DNA of 64,000 nucleotides from Bacillota bacterium (GTDB lineage: Bacteria > Bacillota > Clostridia > Acetivibrionales > DTU013): assembly GCA_023426125.1 (NCBI GenBank), contig JAFABI010000087.1:124001-188000 (forward strand), written 5' to 3'. The notes beneath the pieces were generated by a model. The model had not been told where the DNA came from. It did not search any database and was given only the letters and a program-made list of their open reading frames with translations. Made by a program: the position numbers and the translations under genes. Below are positions 50,897-59,089 of this stretch, in pieces. Numbering within the stretch: the stretch's first letter is position 1; each line of letters starts with the position of its first letter.

Positions 50897-51781
50897 ATGG
50901 ATACAAGAGACATAATGAAAAAATTCAATATCCGGCCGGCCAAATCGCTGGGACAGAATTTTTTGAAGGATGAAGGCATCATAAAAGAAATTGTTGATGC
51001 GGCAGGGATCGGAAACGGCGACCTTGTGATAGAAATCGGGCCGGGGCTGGGAAGCATGACAGCCCATCTGGCAGGAAAAGCGGGAAAGGTGGTTGCCGTT
51101 GAGATCGACCGGCGCCTCATGCCCGTTTTGCGGGAAAATCTTAAAGCATTTCCCAATGTGGCAATACTCAACAAGGATATCCTGAAGGTGGACATCGAAA
51201 AAGAAATATTGGCAATGAAAGAGTTGACGGATTCAGGCTTCAGGCCTGAAAAGATCAGAATTGTAGCAAATCTGCCATACTATATTACCACGCCTGTGAT
51301 TATGAAATTGCTGGAGCAGGGGCTTTCGGCGGAATGCATGGTGTTCATGGTTCAGGCGGAGGTCGCGGACAGAATGGCGGCAGAGCCCGGAGGGAAGGAA
51401 TATGGCGCGCTTTCTGTTGCAGTTCAGTTTTATTCAAGGCCGCATAGGCTGTTTAACGTTTCCCCCCACAGCTTTATTCCCCAACCGGGGGTGGAATCCA
51501 CGGTAATCAGGCTGGATATTTATAAAACGCCGCCGGTGCAGATTCTTGACAAAAAGATGTTTTTTAAAACGGTAAAAGCGGCTTTCGGCCAAAGAAGGAA
51601 GACCCTGCTGAATGCGCTATGCAATGCGGGCTATTTTAACAAAAGCAAGGAGGAAATAAGGGAAATAGTAAAAAGCATGGGCATCGGTGAAAATCAAAGA
51701 GGCGAGACCTTATCCCTGGCACAGTTTGCCCGGTTGTCAAATTCCTTTGTCAATAACGAAAATATTTTCACCGGTGCTTAA
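50897..51781 (+). CDS. ksgA: 16S rRNA dimethyladenosine transferase
   Basis: 294 residues. Dimethylates A1518 and A1519 of 16S rRNA. Motifs: SLGQNFLKD, SAM-binding EIGPGLGSMT, and catalytic NLPYYITTP. GAGGGTGTGA precedes ATG 50897. The MITE-like element ends about 15 bp upstream, so the promoter may lie within or before it. Confidence 0.96.
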   Translation: MDTRDIMKKFNIRPAKSLGQNFLKDEGIIKEIVDAAGIGNGDLVIEIGPGLGSMTAHLAGKAGKVVAVEIDRRLMPVLRENLKAFPNVAILNKDILKVDIEKEILAMKELTDSGFRPEKIRIVANLPYYITTPVIMKLLEQGLSAECMVFMVQAEVADRMAAEPGGKEYGALSVAVQFYSRPHRLFNVSPHSFIPQPGVESTVIRLDIYKTPPVQILDKKMFFKTVKAAFGQRRKTLLNALCNAGYFNKSKEEIREIVKSMGIGENQRGETLSLAQFARLSNSFVNNENIFTGA

Positions 51782-51843
51782 GGAAGCATTTCTTTCACGT
51801 CTGCATATACATATAGTATGCATGTGCGGGGTTTAAGAGGGGG

Positions 51844-53385
51844 ATGTATGTGGAAACAAAAATGGCTTTTCAAAGGAATTTTCTAATATTCAATACGGAA
51901 GACTCCGGCTTCGGAGCCGGTCAAAAACCATCGGGACACGTCAGAATCGAAGTCAGGGACGGGAAGGGCAAGCTCTGGTCTTCGGTTCAGAATCTGGCTC
52001 CAGGGGATGGGAGATTGCTATATAAGCTTTATCTTGTAAAAGCAGGAAAGGAACCGGCTACGGCGGTATGCGCCGGAATACTGGGGTTGCGGCAAAACAA
52101 GGCGGAGCTGGAGTGGGCGTTTGATCCATCCAACGTATACGGATCCGGGTATGGAATCTCTGAATTTGATGTATTTGCCATATTGGCGGAATATTCGGAC
52201 AGGGACAACACCCGTATCGTTTGTCCGCTTGCAGCATACAGGAACAAAGGAACAGAATGGAGAAAGAAGCTTGACAGGCTGGTTTATGCCCAGAATAAAA
52301 TGCCTCCCCAGAAGCTGCCGGGCAAAGAATACATAGCACCTTATACAAAGCCGGCAGAAGAGTACATAACGCCGATAATGACGCCTGCGACAAAGAACAA
52401 TTATGCCGGGGAGGAAAACGCCTACAAGGAAGCGGAAAACAGTTATCCGAAAGAAGAAAACGCCAATCAGGAAATGGAAAACAGTTATCTGGAAGCGGAA
52501 AATAACACATATCAAGAAGCGGAAAATAGTTATCAGGAAGAAAACACATACCAGGAAGCTGAAAACTTTTATTATGAAGAAAACAACTATCCACAGGCAG
52601 AGAATATTTATAACGAGGCACCCAAAAATAAGTTCACGCCTCCGGAAAACTACCCGGGTGAAAACATAAATGCAATGCCCGTACAATTTCAGCAGCATGG
52701 GATTCATATGCCGCTGCAGGAGGTAAACAAACAGGCCGAAGAAAATCCGGTGCAAACACCGCCTCCGTACTTTAATCAAATGAATCCACAGACTGCGCCG
52801 GTGCAAGTCCCACAGGCCGCGCCGGTTCAAGTCCCGCGGACCGCAGCCAATCTGGACAGCAACTGCCTCTACATGAATGGAAACATGTGTGGCATGTACG
52901 TAAATACGGGAGGCCCAAGCCCCTGTGATACCTGTCAGATACATACGCATCCCAGAAACGGCAATAAAGAGGAAAAGAAGGGTGATCTATATCGATTAAA
53001 AGACCTGCTGGACAGGAACTTTGAGCAGGATGACCCTTTTCAAACAAAACGCAGCGATTATAGGTGGTGGAAGGTTGCCAACCCTGTAAACCTGAACAAT
53101 ATCCTTTATCAATGCAATATAAGGTCTCCCTTGCTGTTCAATCCCCTGGTAATGATGGCCCATTTCAAATACAGGTATCTTGAAATAGGGATATTTACCG
53201 ACCGGGTGAGAAAGCGGGAATATGTCGTCTGCGGCATTCCCGGAATGCATATGATTGACAAAAAGCCTTTCGGGGAAATGTGCAAATGGGTTCAGGCGGA
53301 AGGAAGCAGGCCCAAATATGGAGGATTCGGTTACTGGATCGTATACCTGGATCCCGTCACAGGAAAGATATTGAGCCTGAAGTAA
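51844..53385 (+). CDS. unassigned protein with E/N-rich central repeat region
   Basis: 513 residues. N-terminal globular domain (about 1-140), an E/N/Y-rich repetitive stretch (about 180-265, NSYQEENTYQEAEN type), a P/Q-rich part with PVQVPQAAPVQVP, then a C-terminal domain (about 325-513) with a Cys group (CLYMNGNMCGMY, CDTCQIHTH) and PLLFNPLVMMAHFKYRYLEI. The ends look structured and conserved, the middle is a flexible linker. No signal peptide. I know such proteins from clostridia only as hypothetical. The start may instead be GTG 51850, since GAGGGGG abuts the ATG. Confidence 0.7.
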   Translation: MYVETKMAFQRNFLIFNTEDSGFGAGQKPSGHVRIEVRDGKGKLWSSVQNLAPGDGRLLYKLYLVKAGKEPATAVCAGILGLRQNKAELEWAFDPSNVYGSGYGISEFDVFAILAEYSDRDNTRIVCPLAAYRNKGTEWRKKLDRLVYAQNKMPPQKLPGKEYIAPYTKPAEEYITPIMTPATKNNYAGEENAYKEAENSYPKEENANQEMENSYLEAENNTYQEAENSYQEENTYQEAENFYYEENNYPQAENIYNEAPKNKFTPPENYPGENINAMPVQFQQHGIHMPLQEVNKQAEENPVQTPPPYFNQMNPQTAPVQVPQAAPVQVPRTAANLDSNCLYMNGNMCGMYVNTGGPSPCDTCQIHTHPRNGNKEEKKGDLYRLKDLLDRNFEQDDPFQTKRSDYRWWKVANPVNLNNILYQCNIRSPLLFNPLVMMAHFKYRYLEIGIFTDRVRKREYVVCGIPGMHMIDKKPFGEMCKWVQAEGSRPKYGGFGYWIVYLDPVTGKILSLK

Positions 53386-53446
53386 GGGGCAAAATATAAA
53401 GAATGCGAACTTATTGACGGAGTCAGGGAATGTCCCCTGACTTCGT

Positions 53447-53527
53447 CGGACGCGCAATGCGCGCCCCTACAATGTACGCTATCCTGTCATAGCCCGTTAT
53501 CTCTGTAGGGGCGGCCATTGGCCGTCC
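53447..53527. repeat. pair of opposed GGGGCG palindromic repeats
   Basis: CGGACGCGCAATGCGCGCCC at 53448-53467 and GTAGGGGCGGCCATTGGCC at 53505-53523, facing each other. Confidence 0.75.
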
Positions 53528-53585
53528 TTCCAAGATAGCAACGTGTGAAGGGATTTGTACGAGCTAAGGTGGATAGCTCCCTGGC

Positions 53586-53685
53586 TGTCATTGCGAGGAG
53601 TCCTGCGACGCGGCAATCTCAACTTCCAGCAAGGATAGCATCATTGAGATTGCTTCACTCCACTTATGTTCCGCTCGCAATGACA
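53586..53685. repeat. 100-bp CATTGCGAG inverted repeat
   Basis: Outer arms TGTCATTGCGAG (53586-53597) and CTCGCAATGACA (53674-53685); inner arms GCAATCTCA (53613-53621) and TGAGATTGC (53645-53653). Repeats with these words occur in many unrelated bacterial genomes, so it is probably a widespread REP/MITE-type element. Confidence 0.85.
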
Positions 53686-53726
53686 GGGTGTCAAGGGGTG
53701 TCAACACCCCGTCTCCTTGACACCCC

Positions 53727-53875
53727 CGGACGCGCAATGCGTGCCCCTGCAGTCGATTTACATCCTCATGTCAATGTACCTGTCCCCTTGACCTGTTCCC
53801 TGACTCTGTCGGACGCGCAATGCGTGCTCCTACAGCCGATTTACATCCTCATGTCAATGTACCTGTCCCCTTGAC
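53727..53875. repeat. 66-bp direct repeat, two copies
   Basis: 53727-53792 and 53810-53875, each starting CGGACGCGCAATGCGTGC and ending GTACCTGTCCCCTTGAC, with about four differences. It joins a GGGGCG palindrome half to a TGTCCCC unit, so two families travel together here. Confidence 0.85.
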
Positions 53876-54085
53876 ATGACACGCTGTTAGTGCACATAAT
53901 CCAAACCATTGTGTAATATCCAAAAATTCTGCATTATTCCAGACTGTATGACAGAATAGCATGACTTTTGGCTTCCAATAACTGCATAATATTGACATCC
54001 AGCTGTTTTAGCGATACTATTATAGTTGAGTGTTACTCTCTATCATATAGTATAAAATATTACACAATGCAGAGGTGATCGCTGG

Positions 54086-54664
54086 ATGTCGGGAAATATT
54101 AACAAAGAAACTCTTCTTATGCTGGCTGATAAAATCATCGGCAGGGATGACCAGGTGAAAATCGCTACCCTTAGCGATGAACTTACCATTTCACAGGTGG
54201 TAAAATTCTTTGAGCGCCAGGGGAGAAGCTTTACCAAAACCATGATACAAAATTATGTGAGGGTAGGCGTTTTACCGCCGCCAGTAGACAAAAGGTATTA
54301 TACGAAGAATCATCTCGTACTGTTGACCTTGATAGACAATCTTAAAGCAATCTATTCCCTGGAGGAAATCAAGACTGTGCTCATACCCATACGGAACAAT
54401 CCTGATTTGTTTGAAGATGATATTATCAAAGCCACAGACGTTTATAAGAACTACCTTGCCATGAGGAAGGAAACCCTTGATCAATGGAAAAAATCTCTAC
54501 CCGCCATGTTTGATAAAATAAACAAGCTGATCCAGGAGGATCAGATAAAGGACAGCGAGAAAAACACCGCTTTAGCCTTTATGATTTCTCTCACCATTAT
54601 GGCGGATACGATTGCAATGAGAGACCTGATAACAGAAATCAGCAAAGAACATATCAAAGGATAA
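54086..54664 (+). CDS. DUF1836 protein, MerR-like HTH
   Basis: 192 residues. Residues about 33-90 form a MerR-like DNA-binding unit (SQVVKFFERQG, GVLPPPVDKRYYTKNHL), with the rest helical (NPDLFEDDIIKATDVYKNY). Function unknown; predicted transcriptional regulator. CAGAGGTGATCG precedes ATG 54086. The dyad upstream might be its own operator. Monocistronic. Confidence 0.85.
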   Translation: MSGNINKETLLMLADKIIGRDDQVKIATLSDELTISQVVKFFERQGRSFTKTMIQNYVRVGVLPPPVDKRYYTKNHLVLLTLIDNLKAIYSLEEIKTVLIPIRNNPDLFEDDIIKATDVYKNYLAMRKETLDQWKKSLPAMFDKINKLIQEDQIKDSEKNTALAFMISLTIMADTIAMRDLITEISKEHIKG

Positions 54665-54893
54665 AAAAATGAGAAACACCAAGATATATTAAGGTATATG
54701 GAGCAAATTGAACATAAAGGCATAAAAAGCGACAATGTTTCTGTGTCAGGAATTCTTTGCAGAGGTCTTATACTTGAAATATGAGGTAGAGTGTGGTAAT
54801 ATAATATATGTTATGTAAGTGCACGATACATAGAGTTACACACAATATTTTTGATGTAATAACTGACTGCAGCCGGTAAATTACTTATTTAGT

Positions 54894-54921
54894 TTTACTG
54901 TGCATCCAAATATGCTATAAT
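54894..54921 (+). promoter_or_regulatory. predicted promoter of the nfeD-floT operon
   Basis: -35 TTTACT (54894-54899), 16-bp spacer, -10 TATAAT (54916-54921), about 25 bp before the nfeD-like start. Confidence 0.6.
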
Positions 54922-54950
54922 GGATGTGCAGATAGAAAGGAGGGTGGTAT

Positions 54951-55556
54951 ATGCTTTTTATTTTTATAGGTTGTCTAACCTTCGGGGTTGCGTTCTCCAT
55001 CCTATCCGTTTTTCTTGGTCACGGGCACGGAAGCTTTGACCATGGCGGAGGGGTTGACGGAGCTCATTCCGGAGTGGATTCAGCCGATGTGCCGTCCCCC
55101 TTGAATCCATTAGTACTATCAAGTGCGATTACAGCCTTTGGAGCGGTCGGACTGATTGCCAAGACCGGTTTTGCCATGGGGGACCTGCTGAGCACCATTG
55201 TTTCCCTGGGCTTTGCCGGAATCATAGGTGCCATTATGTTCTTCGGAGTCGTGAAGTTCATGTACGGTTCCCAGTCAAATTCAGTATTTTCATTGTCCGA
55301 TCTGGTGGATACCGAGGCTGAGGTGTTGACGCCGATTCCTGAAAAAGGACTTGGAGAGGTCGCTTATATTATCAATGGTATCCGATATACTCTGCCTGCC
55401 AGATCACTTGCAGGGGAGGAAGTACAGCGCGGCTCAACCGTTTTAATCAGGGAAGTCGCAAATAATGTCGCACTGGTACAAAAGAAAATCAGCCTCGACG
55501 AGTTGAGCGAATATGAGGCCGAAGAACAAAAAAAACGCGGAAAGATTGAAAATTAA
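54951..55556 (+). CDS. NfeD-like membrane protein
   Basis: 201 residues: N-terminal helix (about 2-22), a His/Gly/Asp-rich loop (HGHGSFDHGGGVDGAHSGVD), two to three further helices (about 55-105), and an OB-fold NfeD domain (about 115-180). NfeD proteins pair with flotillin or SPFH proteins and help form membrane microdomains. AGGAGGGTGG precedes the ATG 54951. The His-rich loop might bind metal. Confidence 0.85.
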   Translation: MLFIFIGCLTFGVAFSILSVFLGHGHGSFDHGGGVDGAHSGVDSADVPSPLNPLVLSSAITAFGAVGLIAKTGFAMGDLLSTIVSLGFAGIIGAIMFFGVVKFMYGSQSNSVFSLSDLVDTEAEVLTPIPEKGLGEVAYIINGIRYTLPARSLAGEEVQRGSTVLIREVANNVALVQKKISLDELSEYEAEEQKKRGKIEN

Positions 55557-55646
55557 TTCTAAAGGGGATTGTTCCGGCCTGGGAAAAGGTGCTGCCTGTT
55601 CTTAAGAAGCGGTATGTCCCCTAAAATTAAAAGGGAGGTATGATTC

Positions 55647-57062
55647 ATGGGTTACGGTATTCCTGTCCTAGCAGCCATTTTATTCGTGGTAGTAATTTTT
55701 ATCCTGATCTCGGTTTTTGTCGGCAGGTATGTAAAGGTAGGCCCCGATGAGGCTTTGATCGTATCAGGCCGCAAGAAAAAACTTTCCACCGGGCAGGTTG
55801 TCGGTTTTAGAATTGTCCGAGGCGGAGCTACTTTTGTATGGCCTATTCTTGAAATCTCAAAGACCATTTCCTTACGAATAATGCCTTTGGATGTAAATTC
55901 AAGCGCATATACTTCACAGGGAGTCCAGGTCACAGTTGACGGAATAGCCCAGGTCAAGATCGATTCCAGCCAGGAAGCTATTGCAACAGCTGCAGAGCAG
56001 TTCCTAAGCCATAAGGAGGAAGAGATTAAAAGAATCGCCACACAAACACTGGAAGGCCATTTGCGTTCCATTGTAGGAAACCTGACGGTGGAAGAAATTA
56101 ACCAGAACAGGGACGCCTTTGCACAGAAGGTTCAGGAACTGGCTGCAGGAGACCTTGCCAACATGGGCTTGAAAATTATTTCCTTTACCATAAGGGAAAT
56201 AGCAGACAAGAACGGTTACCTGGAGAGCCTTGGCAAAGCACAGATAGCAAGAGTGCAAAGAGATGCCGTCATAGGTCAGGCAGAAGCAAAAAGAGATGCT
56301 GATATAAGGAGTGCTGAAGCAATGCAAGCCGGCCAGACCGCGAAGTTTCTTGCCGAGACAAAGGTTGCGGAAGCCAACAGGGACAAGGAAATGAAGGTAG
56401 CCGATTATCAGGCGGCCATCAATGAAAGAAAGGCCGAAGCAGACCTTTCCTATGACAAAAAGAAATATGTCATTCAGCAGGAAGTTGAAAGTGAGGCAAT
56501 GCAGGTTGAGATCGTTAAAAAGCAGAAGGGAATCGAGCTGCAGGAACAGGAAGCCCTCAGGAAGGAAAAGGAACTGGATGCCATGGTAAGGAAGCCTGCC
56601 GAGGCTGAAAGATTTAAAACGGAAGTCAGTGCTGAAGCGGACAGGGTAAAGAGGTCCAAGGAAGCGGAAGCCCAATCCTATACCATCAAGGCAGAAGGAC
56701 TGGCAAAAGCAGAAGCCATAAAGGCTGCCGGTCTTGCTGAAGCCGAGATAATCAAGGCAAAAGGTGAAGCGGAAGCCGCAGCTCTCAGCAAGAAGGCGGA
56801 AGCTTACAAGCAGTTCAACGACGCTGCCATGGCGCAGATGGTAATCGAAAAGCTGCCGGACATAGCCGGCGCTATTGCACAACCTCTTTCGAAGACGGAA
56901 AAGATCGTGATGATCGGGGATTCGGGGGCATCGAAGATAACAAAGGACATTACCAACATTCTGGCTCAGCTGCCTGAAACGGTAAAAGGCCTTACAGGTG
57001 TGGATATTACAAACATAATCAAGAATTATGCAGGGGAAGTAAAAGCGGACAAAACGGAATAA
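55647..57062 (+). CDS. floT: flotillin
   Basis: 471 residues. N-terminal membrane hairpin (about 5-28), SPFH domain (about 30-200), then a long Ala/Glu/Lys coiled coil (about 200-400, with repeated KAEAIKAAGLAEAE-type units) used for oligomerisation. Organises membrane microdomains; in Bacillus affects sporulation and signalling. Paired with nfeD as usual. The 90-bp spacer holds a TGTCCCCTAAAATTAAAAG repeat-like piece. Confidence 0.94.
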   Translation: MGYGIPVLAAILFVVVIFILISVFVGRYVKVGPDEALIVSGRKKKLSTGQVVGFRIVRGGATFVWPILEISKTISLRIMPLDVNSSAYTSQGVQVTVDGIAQVKIDSSQEAIATAAEQFLSHKEEEIKRIATQTLEGHLRSIVGNLTVEEINQNRDAFAQKVQELAAGDLANMGLKIISFTIREIADKNGYLESLGKAQIARVQRDAVIGQAEAKRDADIRSAEAMQAGQTAKFLAETKVAEANRDKEMKVADYQAAINERKAEADLSYDKKKYVIQQEVESEAMQVEIVKKQKGIELQEQEALRKEKELDAMVRKPAEAERFKTEVSAEADRVKRSKEAEAQSYTIKAEGLAKAEAIKAAGLAEAEIIKAKGEAEAAALSKKAEAYKQFNDAAMAQMVIEKLPDIAGAIAQPLSKTEKIVMIGDSGASKITKDITNILAQLPETVKGLTGVDITNIIKNYAGEVKADKTE

Positions 57063-57091
57063 TCCGGATGACCGTAAAACGACAAGATATG

Positions 57092-57125
57092 AGGAACTGT
57101 AGAAATGCAGTTCCTTTTATTTTGC
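57092..57125 (+). terminator. rho-independent terminator after floT
   Basis: AGGAACTG (57092-57099) pairs with CAGTTCCT (57108-57115), then TTTATTTT. Confidence 0.8.
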
Positions 57126-57231
57126 TTCAATTCGTAATTAAAGTTATTTTGTTCAATTCTATGTTTTTTTGGCGAAATATAGTATAATGGTGAGGGAATG
57201 TACGTCTTCCTTTAAAGGGTTGAACAACGTC

Positions 57232-57500
57232 ACAGTCCCCCTCCTCATAGGTGGGGGTAACCGATTGAAAAAGCTGTCAGTGGTGGGTAGCGGCCCCCAA
57301 CTGACGTTGTTCAAACGCCACGTATAGGCGTGGGGCACGAAGTGTAGCGCAGGGCGAATTCATTTCGTCCGCAGCGAGGGGGTATGGGGGCATGCCCCCA
57401 TTGGAAATTAAACAACGTCACAGTCCCCCTCCTCATAGGTGGGGGTAGCCGATTGAAAAAGCTGTCAGTGGTGGGTAGCATGCCCCCATTGGAAATTGAA
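57232..57500. repeat. shorter relatives of the 245-bp repeat
   Basis: 57232-57409 begins GAACAACGTCACAGTCCCCC and aligns with the 22525 unit but lacks the nested ACTACAGCG palindrome. 57411-57500 is a second copy with its middle deleted, jumping from GGTGGGTAGC to ATGCCCCC. Hairpins CCCCCTCCTCATAGGTGGGG and GGGGGCATGCCCCC are kept. Fills most of the floT-zapA gap. Confidence 0.85.
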
Positions 57501-57549
57501 AGCATGCCAGTAACTCGAAATACCTGCCGGGAGGAAGCTGATTTTTGTT

Positions 57550-57957
57550 ATGGGGAAGAATAAGGTTGAGGTGAAAATAGCCGGTAAGGACTATACCATT
57601 TTAGGTACGGAGTCTGAAGAGTATATCCAGAAGATTGGTCTTTACATCGACAGGAAAATGAACGAGGTAATGCGGTCCAACAGCAAGCTGAGTACATCCA
57701 TGGCTGCCGTGCTCACGGCCATGAACGTAGCGGATGATTATTTCAAATGCTACGAAAACGAGTCTCTATTGAAAAAGGAACTGAAAAAGCTTCACGAGGA
57801 ATTAAGCGAAATAAAGGAAGAGAAGAAGAGGCTTTCTGAAGAAAACTCCGCCATCGGCAGCAATAATTCGAACCTTAAGCTGGAATTGGCCAAAAGGGAG
57901 GCCGAACTCCGCGAAGTGAGAAATTCCCTTGAAAAAGCAACCCGGCAAAGGCCATAA
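57550..57957 (+). CDS. zapA: cell division protein ZapA
   Basis: 135 residues. FtsZ-ring stabiliser. N-terminal globular part with VKIAGKDYTILGTESEEYI, then a long coiled coil (about 65-130). Length is typical of Firmicute ZapA. The only good GGAGG is 15 bases upstream of ATG 57550, which is rather far. A terminator follows downstream. Confidence 0.88.
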   Translation: MGKNKVEVKIAGKDYTILGTESEEYIQKIGLYIDRKMNEVMRSNSKLSTSMAAVLTAMNVADDYFKCYENESLLKKELKKLHEELSEIKEEKKRLSEENSAIGSNNSNLKLELAKREAELREVRNSLEKATRQRP

Positions 57958-58042
57958 TTGCCGGGAGCCCGGATAAGTGGTTTTAATAAATGCATAGATG
58001 CACTGGTTTGCGCCGGATATCTGTAAATACAAACCGAAGGAT

Positions 58043-58084
58043 CGCTTTTCCCTGCCCATGGAAAAAAGCGGTTTTTTATTTTTG
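58043..58084 (+). terminator. rho-independent terminator after zapA
   Basis: CGCTTTTCC (58043-58051) pairs with GGAAAAAAGCG (58060-58070), followed by GTTTTTTATTTTT. Confidence 0.8.
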
Positions 58085-58179
58085 GCGGCCGCCGGACAGA
58101 GTGCATAGAACCCAGCGGGGCCTTATCTACGGAAAAACGATGGTAAATGAATAAGGACGTATATGGAGAAGATATTCGT

Positions 58180-59064
58180 ATGGTTGACAAATTAAGAATG
58201 ATTTTTATATTCATCGACGGCTTTGGCCTTGGCGAAAGGGATGCCGCCAGGAATCCCATCCATGCTGCCGACACGCCGGCCCTGGACTACATTTTCAGCA
58301 AATACGGCGTCATCGCTGCCGATGCGTCTTTGGGTGTACCTGGCCTGCCGCAGAGCGCAACCGGGCAGACTGCCATCGTGACGGGGGTGAATGCGCCGAT
58401 GCTTTTAGGAAGGCATCTGAATGCGCAGCCTTCCGTCACCTTGAAAAAAGTGATCTGTGAGGACAATATTTTTAAAAGGCTTATAAAGGAAGGACTTACA
58501 GTTACAAATGCCAACGTTTACAGGCAGGAATATCTGGATAAGATGAACGATCCTTCCGAGAAACGCTACAAGCCTTCCGTTTCCTCCGTTATGACCATGT
58601 CGGCCGGCCTGCCCTTCAGAAAGGTTGAGGATTATCGAAACGGGAAGGGCGTTTATCATGATATAACGGGTAAAATTATTATCGAGAGCGGATATGACGA
58701 AGAAATTATTACGCCCGCGGAAGCGGCTTACAGGCTTTATTCCATAAGCAGGGAGTATGATTTTACTTTTTTTGAGCATTTTATGACAGATATGATCGGC
58801 CATAAAATGGATATGGCCCTTGCCATAGAGGAAATAGAGCTGCTGGACGCCTTTATCGGCGAAGTGTTGAAGCTGGCTGATCCGGAAAAGGACGTTGTTT
58901 TTATAACCAGCGACCATGGAAATATTGAGGATATTACGGTGAAAACACATACGATGAACAAAGTGCCTGTGATTATCCTTGGAGGAAACAGCAGGGACAG
59001 AACTGTCAAGATCCGGTCATTACTGGATATAATGCCTGCAGTGCTTGAGATATTTGGTTTGTAG
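58180..59064 (+). CDS. alkaline phosphatase superfamily, phosphomutase-like metalloenzyme
   Basis: 294 residues from ATG 58180 (an in-frame ATG at 58147 lacks a good binding site, whereas GGAGAAG sits before 58180). Metal-binding FIDGFG near the start, nucleophile segment PQSATGQTAIVTG with Ser/Thr, and SDHGNIED plus KTHTMNKVPV near the end match the cofactor-independent phosphoglycerate mutase/phosphopentomutase superfamily. It is far shorter than iPGM (about 510) and lacks its inserted domain. Substrate unknown. 18 bp upstream of the U32 gene. Confidence 0.82.
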   Translation: MVDKLRMIFIFIDGFGLGERDAARNPIHAADTPALDYIFSKYGVIAADASLGVPGLPQSATGQTAIVTGVNAPMLLGRHLNAQPSVTLKKVICEDNIFKRLIKEGLTVTNANVYRQEYLDKMNDPSEKRYKPSVSSVMTMSAGLPFRKVEDYRNGKGVYHDITGKIIIESGYDEEIITPAEAAYRLYSISREYDFTFFEHFMTDMIGHKMDMALAIEEIELLDAFIGEVLKLADPEKDVVFITSDHGNIEDITVKTHTMNKVPVIILGGNSRDRTVKIRSLLDIMPAVLEIFGL

Positions 59065-59071
59065 GAGGTTT

Positions 59072-59089
59072 ATGATACGCGGATGGTAA
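59072..59089 (+). other. five-codon mini-ORF overlapping the U32 start
   Basis: ATG ATA CGC GGA TGG TAA, right after a perfect AGGAGG; its stop overlaps the U32 start region (ATG 59083). The nearest good ribosome binding site for the U32 ATG belongs to this mini-ORF, so coupling by termination-reinitiation is possible. Confidence 0.4.

Larger units (their letters stand above)
53386..54085. other. 700-bp repeat-filled spacer
   Basis: No gene. In order: GGGAATGTCCCC-type piece, several GGGGCG palindromes, a GTCATTGCGAGG inverted repeat, and a 66-bp direct repeat. From 53890 to 54060 the DNA is A/T-rich and probably holds the promoter of the DUF1836 gene; ATACTAT (54014-54020) and ATAGTAT (54047-54053) form a dyad there. 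Confidence 0.7.

Noticed and set aside
53545..53874. 110-codon plus-strand open frame
   Set aside because: Composed entirely of intergenic repeat DNA.
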